A DNA stretch of 64,000 nt from Shimwellia pseudoproteus (GCF_016415625.1 NZ_WBXP01000011.1:33677-97676), one strand, 5' to 3'; shown: positions 26,610 to 35,883, counted from the first letter of the stretch. Notes: a model not told the origin generated them from the sequence alone. A program made the numbers and translations.

Positions 26610-27740
26610 TCAGCATGCGCAGCTATCACCGGCACAGCAGTCCGGTTCCGGGGGCAGAGCCCACCAGTCCCGCAGCCCTTCACTGGAGAGCCCCAGATGC
26701 CGGGTGATGCTTTCTGCCACCACGGGGAAGCGCTGGCGGAATTTATAGATAAAGCAGTAGATATTCCCCGCGTGCCGGACATGGGGGCCGACAAGGTACA
26801 AACCGGGGAACAGGGTTGAACTGTCCTGGTCCGTCAACACCGGGTAGCCATCGTCATTCCACTCGAAAAAGGCGCTCAATTGTGTTGCGCCCCCACCGCA
26901 CTGGAAGCCGGTAGCCAGGATGGGGACCTGGTCAGTGGTCCATACGCTGCCGTTTGTGGTGTGCACCTCGTAGGCGCTGCCGGCGCCGGGGGTGCTGATA
27001 ACCTTACAAACATCTGCATCTTCATAAATAGCGAATTGCGGGTGGTGCATCGCGTTGTTTAGCCGCTCACGGGTATAGGGCGAAAGCGACACGCTGGGAT
27101 CGCTGATATGGCTTGATGACCAGGGGGCGGAGCGGGTCAGCATCTTGACCGATGCACCATTCTCCAGCAGGTTTACCGCGGCATCCACGGCGCTTTCATA
27201 GCCGCCAATCACGAGGTATTCCCCCTTCCCGTAGTCCTTCCAGCTGGAGACATCCGCATAGTGGCAACACATTTCCGCCCCCGGGAAAATGTGCCGGTCG
27301 GGAAACTGAAATTCACCGGTCGCCCAGATTAATACCCGGGTTTCAAATTGTTCACCGGTTTCGGTAGTCAGTCTAAAGTGGCCTGAACTCAGTAACGCCA
27401 CCTTGACAACCCGGGCAGGGGCCAGAACGGGGATCTGATACGCTTCCCGCACCGCGTTAAGATAGCTGGCATAGGCCTTTCCCCCGGCGTGTTCTTCCCC
27501 GCAAAAAAGCGCCAGTGAGCTGTCCGGGGTCACCGTGTTGAGATCCGGCTGCCCGAACGGATTGGAAAAGAACGAGGGGGTAATCAAGCGGGTTTCTTCT
27601 GGCCAGCGCATAAAGGACGCTCCTACTTCGTGGCTGTCCATGACCAGGATGTCCTGTACGGCGCTGCGGCGAAGCAGCGCGGCAATGCCCATGCCTGCCG
27701 GGCCTGCCCCGACGATGATTACATCGCGTGGTTGACTCAT
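26610..27740 (-). CDS. FAD-dependent oxidoreductase (CzcO-like) with a cysteine-rich tail
   Basis: A 376-residue flavoprotein. Seen: dinucleotide-binding VIIVGAGPAGMGIAALLRR at the N-terminus, a second nucleotide site YLVIGGYESAVDAAVNL near residue 175, and the ATG motifs VLIWATGEFQFP and PILATGFQ. The last residues are PDCCAGDSCAC, five cysteines in ten positions, a likely metal-binding or redox tail. It is the first gene of the operon with the FeoB-like permease and the small protein. A role in reducing or releasing metal for the transporter is inference. Confidence 0.82.
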   Translation of the reverse strand: MSQPRDVIIVGAGPAGMGIAALLRRSAVQDILVMDSHEVGASFMRWPEETRLITPSFFSNPFGQPDLNTVTPDSSLALFCGEEHAGGKAYASYLNAVREAYQIPVLAPARVVKVALLSSGHFRLTTETGEQFETRVLIWATGEFQFPDRHIFPGAEMCCHYADVSSWKDYGKGEYLVIGGYESAVDAAVNLLENGASVKMLTRSAPWSSSHISDPSVSLSPYTRERLNNAMHHPQFAIYEDADVCKVISTPGAGSAYEVHTTNGSVWTTDQVPILATGFQCGGGATQLSAFFEWNDDGYPVLTDQDSSTLFPGLYLVGPHVRHAGNIYCFIYKFRQRFPVVAESITRHLGLSSEGLRDWWALPPEPDCCAGDSCAC

Positions 27741-27757
27741 AAATTTCCCTTTTTATA

Positions 27758-27769
27758 ACGTTATAACGT
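27758..27769 (-). promoter_or_regulatory. Zur-like palindrome before the flavoprotein-FeoB operon
   Basis: ACGTTATAACGT is a perfect 12-base palindrome, 18 bases upstream of the flavoprotein start codon. It shares the GTTATAAC core with the sites before the ABC importer and dksA2. Confidence 0.6.
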
Positions 27770-27870
27770 AACATGTAGCGCTGAAATTTTTTCCACCCCG
27801 CATTATGTTGCATCGCGGCACGCTATGGCGGGGTGGGTGAACAGGTGGTGGTCAGGCGTATGCAACACGG

Positions 27871-28326
27871 TTATTTCGTCTGTGTACGGTTACAGTCCGG
27901 GCAGATACCGTGGCTGGACAGGGTGATTTCCCGCTCGCTGATACCGTGACCGGTAAGGTGTGACTTCACTATTTCAATGGCGGCGTCCAGGGCCGGATCA
28001 TGTTCAATAGGCATAACATGATGGCAGTTATCGCATTCAAACAGCCCGACCACCCGTTCGATCAACGCGAAACGCTGGGTTCTTGTGGAGTCGGTATAAC
28101 GCTGAACAATACCCGCCTGCACCAGGCGCTCCAGTATGCGGTATAAGGTCACCCGATCGGGGGCCTGGTCGCCGAACGTCTGGGTTAAATCGTCGTGGCT
28201 CATGGCCTGGCCGCGCTGCTCCAGGCACTGTAGCGTCGCCAGGGTGGATGGGGTTGCCCGCAATCCCCGGGCGCGCAATCTGCCCTTCCAGTTCTCGGTG
28301 TTGGTGTTGGCCACGGCCATTGTCAT
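27871..28326 (-). CDS. Fur-family metalloregulator (Zur-like)
   Basis: A 151-residue regulator. The winged helix is at residues 15-80 (LRARGLRATPSTLATLQCL, DRVTLYRILERLVQAGIV). The dimer domain has GLFECDNCHHVMPIEHDP and a second pair SSHGICPDCN, the structural zinc site of Fur/Zur proteins. It is divergent from the COG0523 GTPase with a symmetrical site between. It may control the island or only that promoter; E. coli-type zur normally sits elsewhere, so this could be a second, dedicated copy. AAGGGAACAG precedes the ATG. Confidence 0.85.
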   Translation of the reverse strand: MTMAVANTNTENWKGRLRARGLRATPSTLATLQCLEQRGQAMSHDDLTQTFGDQAPDRVTLYRILERLVQAGIVQRYTDSTRTQRFALIERVVGLFECDNCHHVMPIEHDPALDAAIEIVKSHLTGHGISEREITLSSHGICPDCNRTQTK

Positions 28327-28377
28327 CTGTTCCCTTCGCGTAGTGGTGCTGGAATTTTGGCAGGAAGTTCGTATTAT

Positions 28378-28392
28378 TGCAACTCAGTTGCA
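28378..28392. promoter_or_regulatory. Operator between the Fur-family regulator and the COG0523 GTPase
   Basis: TGCAACTCAGTTGCA is a perfect inverted repeat around one C. Read as direct repeats it is TTGCAA-N5-TTGCAT, the form described for nickel-responsive Nur. It differs from the GTTATAAC sites elsewhere in the island and is centred between the divergent genes. Confidence 0.6.
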
Positions 28393-28435
28393 TTAATGTC
28401 TGGGCGCCTGACAGGGCGCATAAAGAAGAGACGCT

Positions 28436-29635
28436 ATGAAAAAAATACCGCTGATTATCCTTAATGGTTTTCTGGGGGCAGGAAAAACCACGCTGTTAAA
28501 AAATCTGCTGGCCCAGGCGCACAAGCGCCAGATGGCGGTCTCGGTCATCGTGAATGACATCAGTGAGCTGGATGTGGACGGTGTGCTGATTGCCAATACG
28601 GAAATTGTTGATGCGGCGAGCCGTAATTTTGTCAGTATTTCCGCCGACAGTATCAGCAGCCGCAGCGGTATTCAGAAGCTGGACAGCGCGCTGAAGACCT
28701 TGCTGGAAAAACGCCACCCGGCGCTGATATTGCTGGAAACGTCAGGCAGTAGCCATCCGCTCCCTCTGGTGCGCTATTTGCGTGACCATCCTCAGGTCAG
28801 GCTCAACGCGCTGGTGTCACTGGTCGATACGGTGATGCTCAATGATGACTACGACGGCGGCCAGCAGCTTATTCCGCTGTTTCAGCAACACCTGAGTAAC
28901 GGAACCCGGGGGGTGGAAAACCTGCTGGCAGAGCAAATTATGTTCTGCAATACGCTGCTGCTGACCAAAAACGATCGGCTGCCCTTTGAGGTGGTGAGCG
29001 ATGTGGCCCGGGCGATCCACCCCCTTAATCCCCAGGTGGCGGTGATGGCAGTGCCCTGGGGAAATCTGCAACTGGATACCTTGCTTGCCATACCGGATTA
29101 TGACTTTCACCGGGTGGCGCTGCTTATCGATGAGCTGCAACAGGAGATAGACGCCACTGCTGCGGATGGCCCGGAGCAAAACGCCGCCATTGCCTGGCGG
29201 GTTATTGAAGACGACCGTCCGTTTCACCCTCAGCGGTTGTGGGATACCTGCCACCGCTTTATGGGGGCAGGGGTTTACCGCAGCAAGGGGTTTTTCTGGC
29301 TACCGGGAAGGGATGATCTGGCCTTACTGTGGAACCAGGCCGCAGGCAGTATCAATCTTGAGTTTATCAGCTACTGGAAAGCCGGGGTTCTTACCCATAC
29401 GGATAACGCACTGACAGAGGAAGAGCGCGTCATTATTCGCCAGCAACTGGCAAGCCTGCCCGGCAGGTTTGGTGACCGGCGCTGCCGCCTGACGGTGATT
29501 GGCGAGAGCGAAGAGATCGACGACTTTGCCCGTGCCTTACGCCAGTGCCTGCTCACGGAGGCAGAAATTGCCTGGTGGCAGCAAGGGGGCGTGTTCAGCG
29601 ATCCCTGGCCGACGCACGTGGCGCGGCTGGCGTGA
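28436..29635 (+). CDS. COG0523-family G3E GTPase (CobW/ZagA-like) without the CxCC motif
   Basis: A 399-residue putative metal chaperone. Walker A is GFLGAGKTT at residues 11-19, Walker B LLETSGSSHP, and the base-specificity motif TKND. The CobW C-terminal domain follows (YRSKGFFWLPGRDDLALLW). At residues 72-75, where COG0523 proteins carry the metal-binding CxCC, this one has Ser-Ile-Ser-Ser in the frame SADSISSRSG. In the zinc-responsive members the GTPase delivers scarce zinc to client enzymes. Without the thiolates this copy may use another metal or a regulatory role. It is divergent from the Fur-family gene, and dksA2 and folE2 follow. Confidence 0.9.
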   Translation: MKKIPLIILNGFLGAGKTTLLKNLLAQAHKRQMAVSVIVNDISELDVDGVLIANTEIVDAASRNFVSISADSISSRSGIQKLDSALKTLLEKRHPALILLETSGSSHPLPLVRYLRDHPQVRLNALVSLVDTVMLNDDYDGGQQLIPLFQQHLSNGTRGVENLLAEQIMFCNTLLLTKNDRLPFEVVSDVARAIHPLNPQVAVMAVPWGNLQLDTLLAIPDYDFHRVALLIDELQQEIDATAADGPEQNAAIAWRVIEDDRPFHPQRLWDTCHRFMGAGVYRSKGFFWLPGRDDLALLWNQAAGSINLEFISYWKAGVLTHTDNALTEEERVIIRQQLASLPGRFGDRRCRLTVIGESEEIDDFARALRQCLLTEAEIAWWQQGGVFSDPWPTHVARLA

Positions 29636-29664
29636 AAGGTTATTTTGCAGCGCTAATTAATGTT

Positions 29665-29676
29665 ATGTTATAACGT
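29665..29676 (+). promoter_or_regulatory. Zur-like palindrome before dksA2
   Basis: ATGTTATAACGT, one mismatch from perfect symmetry, lies 32 bases before the dksA2 start. It has the GTTATAAC core of the other two sites and probably controls dksA2, folE2 and the carbonic-anhydrase gene. Confidence 0.6.
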
Positions 29677-29707
29677 ATCTAAATAGTAATTTAACTGATA
29701 CCGCGAG

Positions 29708-30130
29708 ATGACTAAACCGACCCACGCTGAAAGAGAATACATCCTGACGATGCCGCCGGAAGAGTATATGAACCACCTGCAACAGGACTATTTCCGGCGG
29801 CTTCTCCGCCACGAAAGAGCGGCGCTACTTGAGCATATTGAGCAGATGAAGCACCAATTGCAGGAGAGCCCGCCCGCGGGTGACGAAGGGGATATCGCCC
29901 TGCGTGAAGAGCAGTTACGTCTGCTTTTCAGGCAGATAGACCGCGAAAGCCGCCTGTTGCCGAAATATGACGCCGCGCTGGTGCGGCTGCAAAAAGGCGA
30001 GTATGGCTACTGCCGGGAGACGGGGGACCCTATCGGCTTGCCGCGCCTGCTCCTCAGGCCTACGGCCGAATTAGGCATTGAAGCCAAAACCAAGGCGGAG
30101 AAAGTTGAGGTTCAGTACCGCAAGAAATAG
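29708..30130 (+). CDS. dksA2: Zinc-independent DksA paralogue
   Basis: A 140-residue RNA-polymerase-binding factor of the stringent response. The coiled-coil tip residues are kept (DEGDIA, the DxxDxA motif at 59-64). Canonical DksA holds zinc with four cysteines; here only Cys102 remains, and the others are Thr105, Gly123 and Ala126 (YCRETG and ELGIEAK). This matches the Pseudomonas DksA2 type that works without zinc. It should stand in for DksA when zinc is scarce. The gene begins an operon with folE2 behind a Zur-like site. Confidence 0.9.
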   Translation: MTKPTHAEREYILTMPPEEYMNHLQQDYFRRLLRHERAALLEHIEQMKHQLQESPPAGDEGDIALREEQLRLLFRQIDRESRLLPKYDAALVRLQKGEYGYCRETGDPIGLPRLLLRPTAELGIEAKTKAEKVEVQYRKK

Positions 30131-30199
30131 CCCGGAGCGGGCAAACCGAATAGCAATAACAACAACGCGCAGATCAGGCTGGTATTGAGGAGTATCACA

Positions 30200-31123
30200 G
30201 TGAAAAAAAACGTATGCCCCGACAGGCTACCGGATATTCAGGCCGCTAAATGTGACAACAACGGCGAGGCATTGTCCTGGGTTGGTATGGAGCAGATAGA
30301 TCTACCGGTAGAGATCGCCGGCCGGCCGGTATCGGCAAAGGTTAATGCCGGTATAAACCTGCTCAGCTCACCTGATGCGGAGAAAGGGATCCATATGTCC
30401 CGTCTCTATTTACTGCTGGATGAGCTGACCCAGGGGGAAATGACCCCGGCGTTATTGCAGCATGTGCTGGGGGCGTTTCTGGCTTCCCACCAGGGGCGCA
30501 GTAATGAAGCCAGTATTGAGGTTTCAGGGGAATTATTATTATCACGCAAGTCGTTAAATTCTAACCACGCTGGCTGGAAAGCCTACCCCGTGGTGTTGAA
30601 TGCCGGACTTACGCCGTCTTTTACCGTGACCCTTAGCGTGGGCATCCCGTACTCATCTACCTGTCCGGCGTCGGCGGCGCTTAGCCGCCAGGTGGCTGAG
30701 TGGCAGTTCCGCCACGACTTCGGTAACCGGATAGACCCCCTGTCGGCCACAGAGATTGCCCAATGGCTTGGGGAAAAAGGTATGCCGGCCACCCCACACA
30801 GCCAGCGCAGCTGGGCCTGGGTGAGTATCCGGCTGCCTTCCGACGCCGCATCACTGCCGGTGCTCCAGTTGATTGATTATGCTGAAATTGCCCTTGGCAC
30901 TGCGGTGCAGACCGTGGTCAAACGGAGTGATGAACAGGCCTTTGCGGTGGCTAACGGCCAGAATCTGATGTTTTGCGAAGATGCGGCCCGCCGGCTGCAC
31001 CATATTTTTTGTGCGGCGCCTTTTTGCGACACCTTCGACATCAGGGTTGAGCATCAGGAAAGCCTGCATCCGCATAATGCAGTTGCCCGTATTCACGGAA
31101 AGGGGGGCCATCATGCTACGTAA
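30200..31123 (+). CDS. folE2: GTP cyclohydrolase FolE2 (type IB)
   Basis: About 307 residues. FolE2 makes dihydroneopterin triphosphate for folate without needing the zinc of FolE. Seen: GMEQIDLPVEI, a tunnelling-fold strand with HMSRLYLLLDEL, the conserved active-site Cys in YSSTCPASAALSRQ, and SEVANGQN-like AVANGQNLMFCEDAARR. I used the GTG 7 bases after GAGGAG. It is the second gene of the operon; the next gene starts inside its last codons. Confidence 0.92.
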   Translation: MKKNVCPDRLPDIQAAKCDNNGEALSWVGMEQIDLPVEIAGRPVSAKVNAGINLLSSPDAEKGIHMSRLYLLLDELTQGEMTPALLQHVLGAFLASHQGRSNEASIEVSGELLLSRKSLNSNHAGWKAYPVVLNAGLTPSFTVTLSVGIPYSSTCPASAALSRQVAEWQFRHDFGNRIDPLSATEIAQWLGEKGMPATPHSQRSWAWVSIRLPSDAASLPVLQLIDYAEIALGTAVQTVVKRSDEQAFAVANGQNLMFCEDAARRLHHIFCAAPFCDTFDIRVEHQESLHPHNAVARIHGKGGHHAT

Positions 31124-31673
31124 AAACCCGTCCGGCCATACTCCCGTGGTGTCCATTCATGCCTATATTGACCCTACCGCGGTCATTTGTGGGCATGTTG
31201 TGATCCATGATTATGTTTACGTCGGCCCTTATGCGGTTATTCGGGCGGATGAACTGAATGCCAGGGGGGAGATGGAGCCAATTATTATTCACTCCCACGC
31301 GAATATTCAGGATGGTGTGGTCATCCATTCAAAAAGCGGCGCGCCAGTTACCATCGGCAGCGGTAGCTCGATTGCTCACCGCGCCATCGTGCATGGCCCG
31401 TGTCAGGTTGATGAACGTGTCTTTATTGGCTTCAACAGTGTGCTGTTTAACTGCCATATCCAGATGGGCTGCGTGGTTCGCTATAACGCTGTCGTGGATG
31501 GCGTTACCTTGCCGAAAAATACCTATATCCCGTCGACAGAGCGTGTCGGGCCTGATTCCGATCTGCATCAGTATCCTCAGGTAGATCCCGCCTCGTTACA
31601 GTTTTCAGAAGAGGTGGCCCGTACCAACGTCAAGCTGGTGGAGGGGTATCAGCGGTTGCGTAATGAATTCTGA
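31113..31673 (+). CDS. Gamma-class carbonic anhydrase-like protein
   Basis: A 186-residue left-handed beta-helix protein. Hexapeptide-like turns run through the middle (VVIHDYVYVGPYAVIRADE, AVICGHVVI). The metal histidines are visible in NIQDGVVIHSKSG and SSIAHRAIVHGP. Such proteins accompany COG0523 genes in several genomes and are thought to replace zinc beta-carbonic anhydrase, using iron or cobalt as well as zinc. It overlaps folE2 by 11 bases. Enzyme activity is not certain, since many relatives are inactive homologues. Confidence 0.8.
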   Translation: MLRKNPSGHTPVVSIHAYIDPTAVICGHVVIHDYVYVGPYAVIRADELNARGEMEPIIIHSHANIQDGVVIHSKSGAPVTIGSGSSIAHRAIVHGPCQVDERVFIGFNSVLFNCHIQMGCVVRYNAVVDGVTLPKNTYIPSTERVGPDSDLHQYPQVDPASLQFSEEVARTNVKLVEGYQRLRNEF

Positions 31674-31692
31674 ATTGCTGACTACGCGCAGT

Positions 31693-31740
31693 GCGTAATG
31701 GGGAATACCGTCCATTACGCCTGCGGTTTTATTCTTTTTT
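31693..31740 (+). terminator. Terminator after the dksA2-folE2 operon
   Basis: GCGTAATGG and CCATTACGC pair over 9 bases around a 10-base loop; TTTT and a longer T-run follow within 20 bases. Confidence 0.65.
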
Positions 31741-31770
31741 TGCCGCTGCGTATTTATTCAGGAGGGGATC

Positions 31771-31971
31771 GTGAAAGGTTTTATTCATGGGCTGACGGTG
31801 ATTGATTTTTGTTTCCTCGCTGCGGAAACCGGGGTGATGGGCGACGGCTTTATTGTCGATATTATCCAGGACGGTTATTTACATGCCGAACCGGTGACCA
31901 TCACGACGGCATGTGAAACGCCGGGCCCAGATGACGCCCCGACCGCAGGCCCACGGCGCGATCCTCGTTGA
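31771..31971 (+). CDS. Small protein of unknown function between folE2 operon and hemB2
   Basis: A 66-residue frame starting at GTG, 5 bases after a perfect AGGAGG. The first half is moderately hydrophobic (MKGFIHGLTVIDFCFLAAET), then acidic; the tail is Pro/Arg/Asp-rich (PGPDDAPTAGPRRDPR). I do not recognise it. The strong ribosome site is the main support. Confidence 0.5.
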   Translation: MKGFIHGLTVIDFCFLAAETGVMGDGFIVDIIQDGYLHAEPVTITTACETPGPDDAPTAGPRRDPR

Positions 31972-32024
31972 TTAATTAGCGCGGCAAGTCCGGTTTAATA
32001 TGCTCTGGCGTCGCGAATGCCTGA

Positions 32025-33068
<1,044 letters not shown>

Positions 33069-33149
33069 TGGCCTGGCGTTGGTGATCATGATGTAGCCTG
33101 AGAACGTCTTCTGCAGTTAATCCCGATACCGCGTTTACCGGGCCACCGG

Positions 33150-33179
33150 ACAGGCTGGGGGCACCCGGCCTGTATTTTT
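33150..33179 (+). terminator. Terminator of hemB2
   Basis: ACAGGC and GCCTGT pair around a GC-rich 12-base loop and are followed by ATTTTT. Confidence 0.6.
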
Positions 33180-33454
33180 CCGCCCAGAAATACTGTTCTT
33201 ATAATATATGGATATTAATAATTAACCGTCTCATGGTTAATTGCCTGCTTGTTTTTTATTTTATGGTTTTTGTGATTGCGGCAATGTTGTATTTTTGAGA
33301 GTGTTTTTAAGTCTGTTAATAATAAAATTTTGAATATTTTTGGCGGTGTTCATGTTGCATGGTCAGGCGATGTTTTTTTAATTTAACGGGTGATTTCGAT
33401 TAATTTGTTATTTCGCGGGATGGAGATCTATTGTGGAATTCCGGGCCGAGGGGG
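33180..33454. other. AT-rich intergenic stretch before the effector gene
   Basis: About 275 bases, clearly richer in A and T than the surroundings, with no convincing frame. It probably holds the effector promoter and marks the left edge of an acquired segment. Confidence 0.5.
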
Positions 33455-33460
33455 ATGACC

Positions 33461-34987
33461 ATGGCGAAGGGCTATGTTTTATGTCAGGGAGATAAAACCA
33501 CCTGCGGTGGCAAGATAATAAGTGGTAATCCGAACCGGATTGCACATGCAAGACCCATCGCCCGTCATGGCGATAGCGTTACCTGTGGTAAATATAAAGG
33601 GCAATATACCATTGTCGGCGGTATTCGTTTTATGACGGATGTGGAAGGGGATTCCCGCCGCGCCATCGCCGGAACGCTTGATAGCGTAAGTAGTTGCCCG
33701 TGCCGCTCAACATTTATTGTCACGAAATATCCAGCAATACAGTATGAGAATGAGATCCAGGGCCCTGTTTCAACTGCGGCGAGTTCTGCCACACAATCTA
33801 TTACCCGCGCTGTTGGCCGTTTGGCCACAGCGGCTATAAAGGCTAACGTTATTCCGGTATTTGCCAAATCCAGCATGCGTGGCAACGGTAATACGGATGC
33901 CGGAGAACAGCGCGAGCCACATACCCATTTCGCTGACATGGCATTTTATCAGTCTCTCCCTCCCACTGATCCACCATCAGATAATGATGTGATCCAGCAT
34001 GCCTAGACCACGAAGAAAAAGAAACCAGCAGAAGAAGAGCACGCGGAACCGAAGCAACGGAGCGCGCTGTATAAATGGTGGTTCGGTAATCATGAGGGAA
34101 TGGATTACCAGGCGGCAAAAGCCGCTGCTGCTAGTGCTGCTAATGCTCAAATGGCTATTGAAGGGGCCAGTGTCCTTGGTCTGATTGGCGGACGTACTAT
34201 TACCTCAGGAACATGGGCTGTTCGTGGTGCCACGGCGGTAGGGGGAATCGCGGCAGCAGGCCCCGGAGCACCATTAACCGCATTACTGGTAGGCATGTAT
34301 CCCGGTAAGCTTAATGAGGGTGAGCAGGATTTTATTGACCGGATGCGTCTGGAACAGCTGCGTGAAGCGCCAACGCGTGTGCGTTATACGTGGGAACAGG
34401 ACGATAAAGGTAACCCGATTCCTCATGGCTGGCATACACCACCTGGTAAAGATATGGTGCGGGTGCGCAAAATGGCGTGGGATAGCAGCCGAAAAGCGTA
34501 TACGTTCACCACAGAAGACGATCCGCGTATTACTATCATCTGGACGCCAGAGCGTTCCGGTGTCGGTGCTCTTTTAAATACAGGAAATCAGAACCCGGTA
34601 AGAATACCGAATCCGGTCGTTGTTGATCCGCTACCGGCAGATACCCGCCTTGGCGCAACGGCCACGCCAGCACCGGAGGAGCGGGCATTTGCGGATTATA
34701 TTCTTATCCTTCCTGTTTCAGATATACCGCCGATTTATGTCTACCTTAGTGCTGTCCTTAAAGGTAAAGATGCGGAGTATGCAGCGAGGAAACTTGGTTA
34801 TAATCGACGCATTGCTCCGAATAAAACGCCCTTTAATACCCACGGACAACCTGCATTTTTTAATGGCAAGGACTATATAACACCGGATGTTGATGGGCAT
34901 AATATCTCTGAAGGATGGAAGAGATTTAGTAAAAAAGGCGTTCGCTTAGGGACATATGACAAAGACTTAAACAGAATAAAAGGGTGA
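33461..34987 (+). pseudogene. PAAR-domain type VI effector with C-terminal nuclease-like toxin, interrupted by an amber codon
   Basis: One reading frame of about 508 codons, broken only by TAG at 34004-34006. The first part is a PAAR spike-tip domain (MAKGYVLCQGDKTTCGGKII, RHGDSVTCGKYKG, SSCPCRS). After the stop the same frame goes on with TTKKKKPAEEEHAEPKQRS, then a glycine/alanine-rich segment, a pyocin-S-like domain (RVRYTWEQDDKGNPIPHGWH) and a C-terminal toxin module (YITPDVDGHNISEGWKRF, LGTYDKDLNRIKG). That module resembles the Ntox21/CdiA-CT type that cuts 16S rRNA. CAG to TAG is the simplest cause. A new start at 34100 could still express the toxin half. Confidence 0.8.
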
Positions 34988-34991
34988 TGAC

Positions 34992-35441
34992 ATGTTTGGT
35001 ATTTTTACAGAAGATAAAACTATTAAGTCTGAATTTAATGAAACAGTATTGCCTGCTTTAATTATTATTGGTGATTTTAACGAGGGGTTGCAGATCCCTG
35101 TCGATTACTGGGATATTGAACAATACTATGCTAGCTGGCTTTCTTCTTTAAAAAAAGGGATGAGTGAGTGCAGAAATGCAACGCTGGTTGTTTCTATGTA
35201 TTCCCCTGAAGATGCGCGTTTTTTATTTTCATGGGTTCTGTATTTTAGGGGTGAAAATGTCATTATTCAGAATAAAATAGTATTTATTGACGAGATAAGT
35301 GATTTTTCTATAGAGGAAATAAACAAATACTCTGGTGAGTATGATGAATATTCAGAGGGAGAGAAAGCTTCCGAGTGGCATACTACGGTTGATGAAGTAA
35401 AAGCATTTATAACGTATCTTGAAGGTAAAATTTTACGCTAA
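34992..35441 (+). CDS. CdiI-like immunity protein
   Basis: A 149-residue acidic protein 4 bases after the toxin stop. MFGIFTEDKT, the VDYWDIEQYYASWLSSL segment, LVVSMYSPEDARFLFSWVLYF and ASEWHTTVDEV recall the Enterobacter cloacae CdiI immunity protein that blocks a 16S rRNA-cleaving CdiA toxin. Base composition is far richer in A and T than the backbone, a sign of transfer. Being intact, it would still protect against kin carrying the whole effector. Confidence 0.78.
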   Translation: MFGIFTEDKTIKSEFNETVLPALIIIGDFNEGLQIPVDYWDIEQYYASWLSSLKKGMSECRNATLVVSMYSPEDARFLFSWVLYFRGENVIIQNKIVFIDEISDFSIEEINKYSGEYDEYSEGEKASEWHTTVDEVKAFITYLEGKILR

Positions 35442-35582
35442 TAGGGGGGGTATATAATCCGGTGCATATTTTATTTGCCGGAAGATATCTATTCTGACTC
35501 GGTGGTCAAATCAAGAACTACAGGTGAGAGTGCCCGGGCCGGGGGATATAAACCTGAATAAATTCCTGATGAATCGAAAAGC

Positions 35583-35609
35583 AAAAAGCCCGCTCGAAAG
35601 CAGGCTTTT
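35583..35609 (-). terminator. Terminator of the second tRNA-Asn gene
   Basis: AAAGCCTGC pairs with GCGGGCTTT around TTTCGA, with a T-run after it on the minus strand, 8 bases past the tRNA end. Confidence 0.85.
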
Positions 35610-35616
35610 CAGAATT

Positions 35617-35692
35617 TGGCTCCTCTGACTGGACTCGAACCAGTGACATACGGATTAACAGTCCGCCGTTCTACCGACTGAACTACAGAGGA
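35617..35692 (-). tRNA. tRNA-Asn (GUU), copy 2
   Basis: Same 76-base cloverleaf with encoded CCA as the copy near 6.2 kb. Together with its terminator and flanks it forms a near-identical block of about 115 bases with copy 3, 2.5 kb away, enclosing amn. Confidence 0.98.
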
Positions 35693-35883
35693 ATCGTGTG
35701 AACGAGGCGAATAGTAGCGGTGGGGCAGGGGCTTGTCAAAGCCTGATTATGATTTTTAGCACGTTTGCTGATAAATCCCCCAATTGGCGGTAAAAATAAG
35801 CATTACCCCGCCGATCCGGGCCCCGGCAGCGGCACAATATAGAGACACCGCTCAGACACTGTGCTACCAGGGCCACGGCAAGA

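Noticed and set aside
24950..26794. Extended N-terminus of the FeoB-like protein
   Set aside because: The extra 65 codons overlap the flavoprotein gene and lack a sensible sequence; the GTPase domain starts right at the internal ATG.
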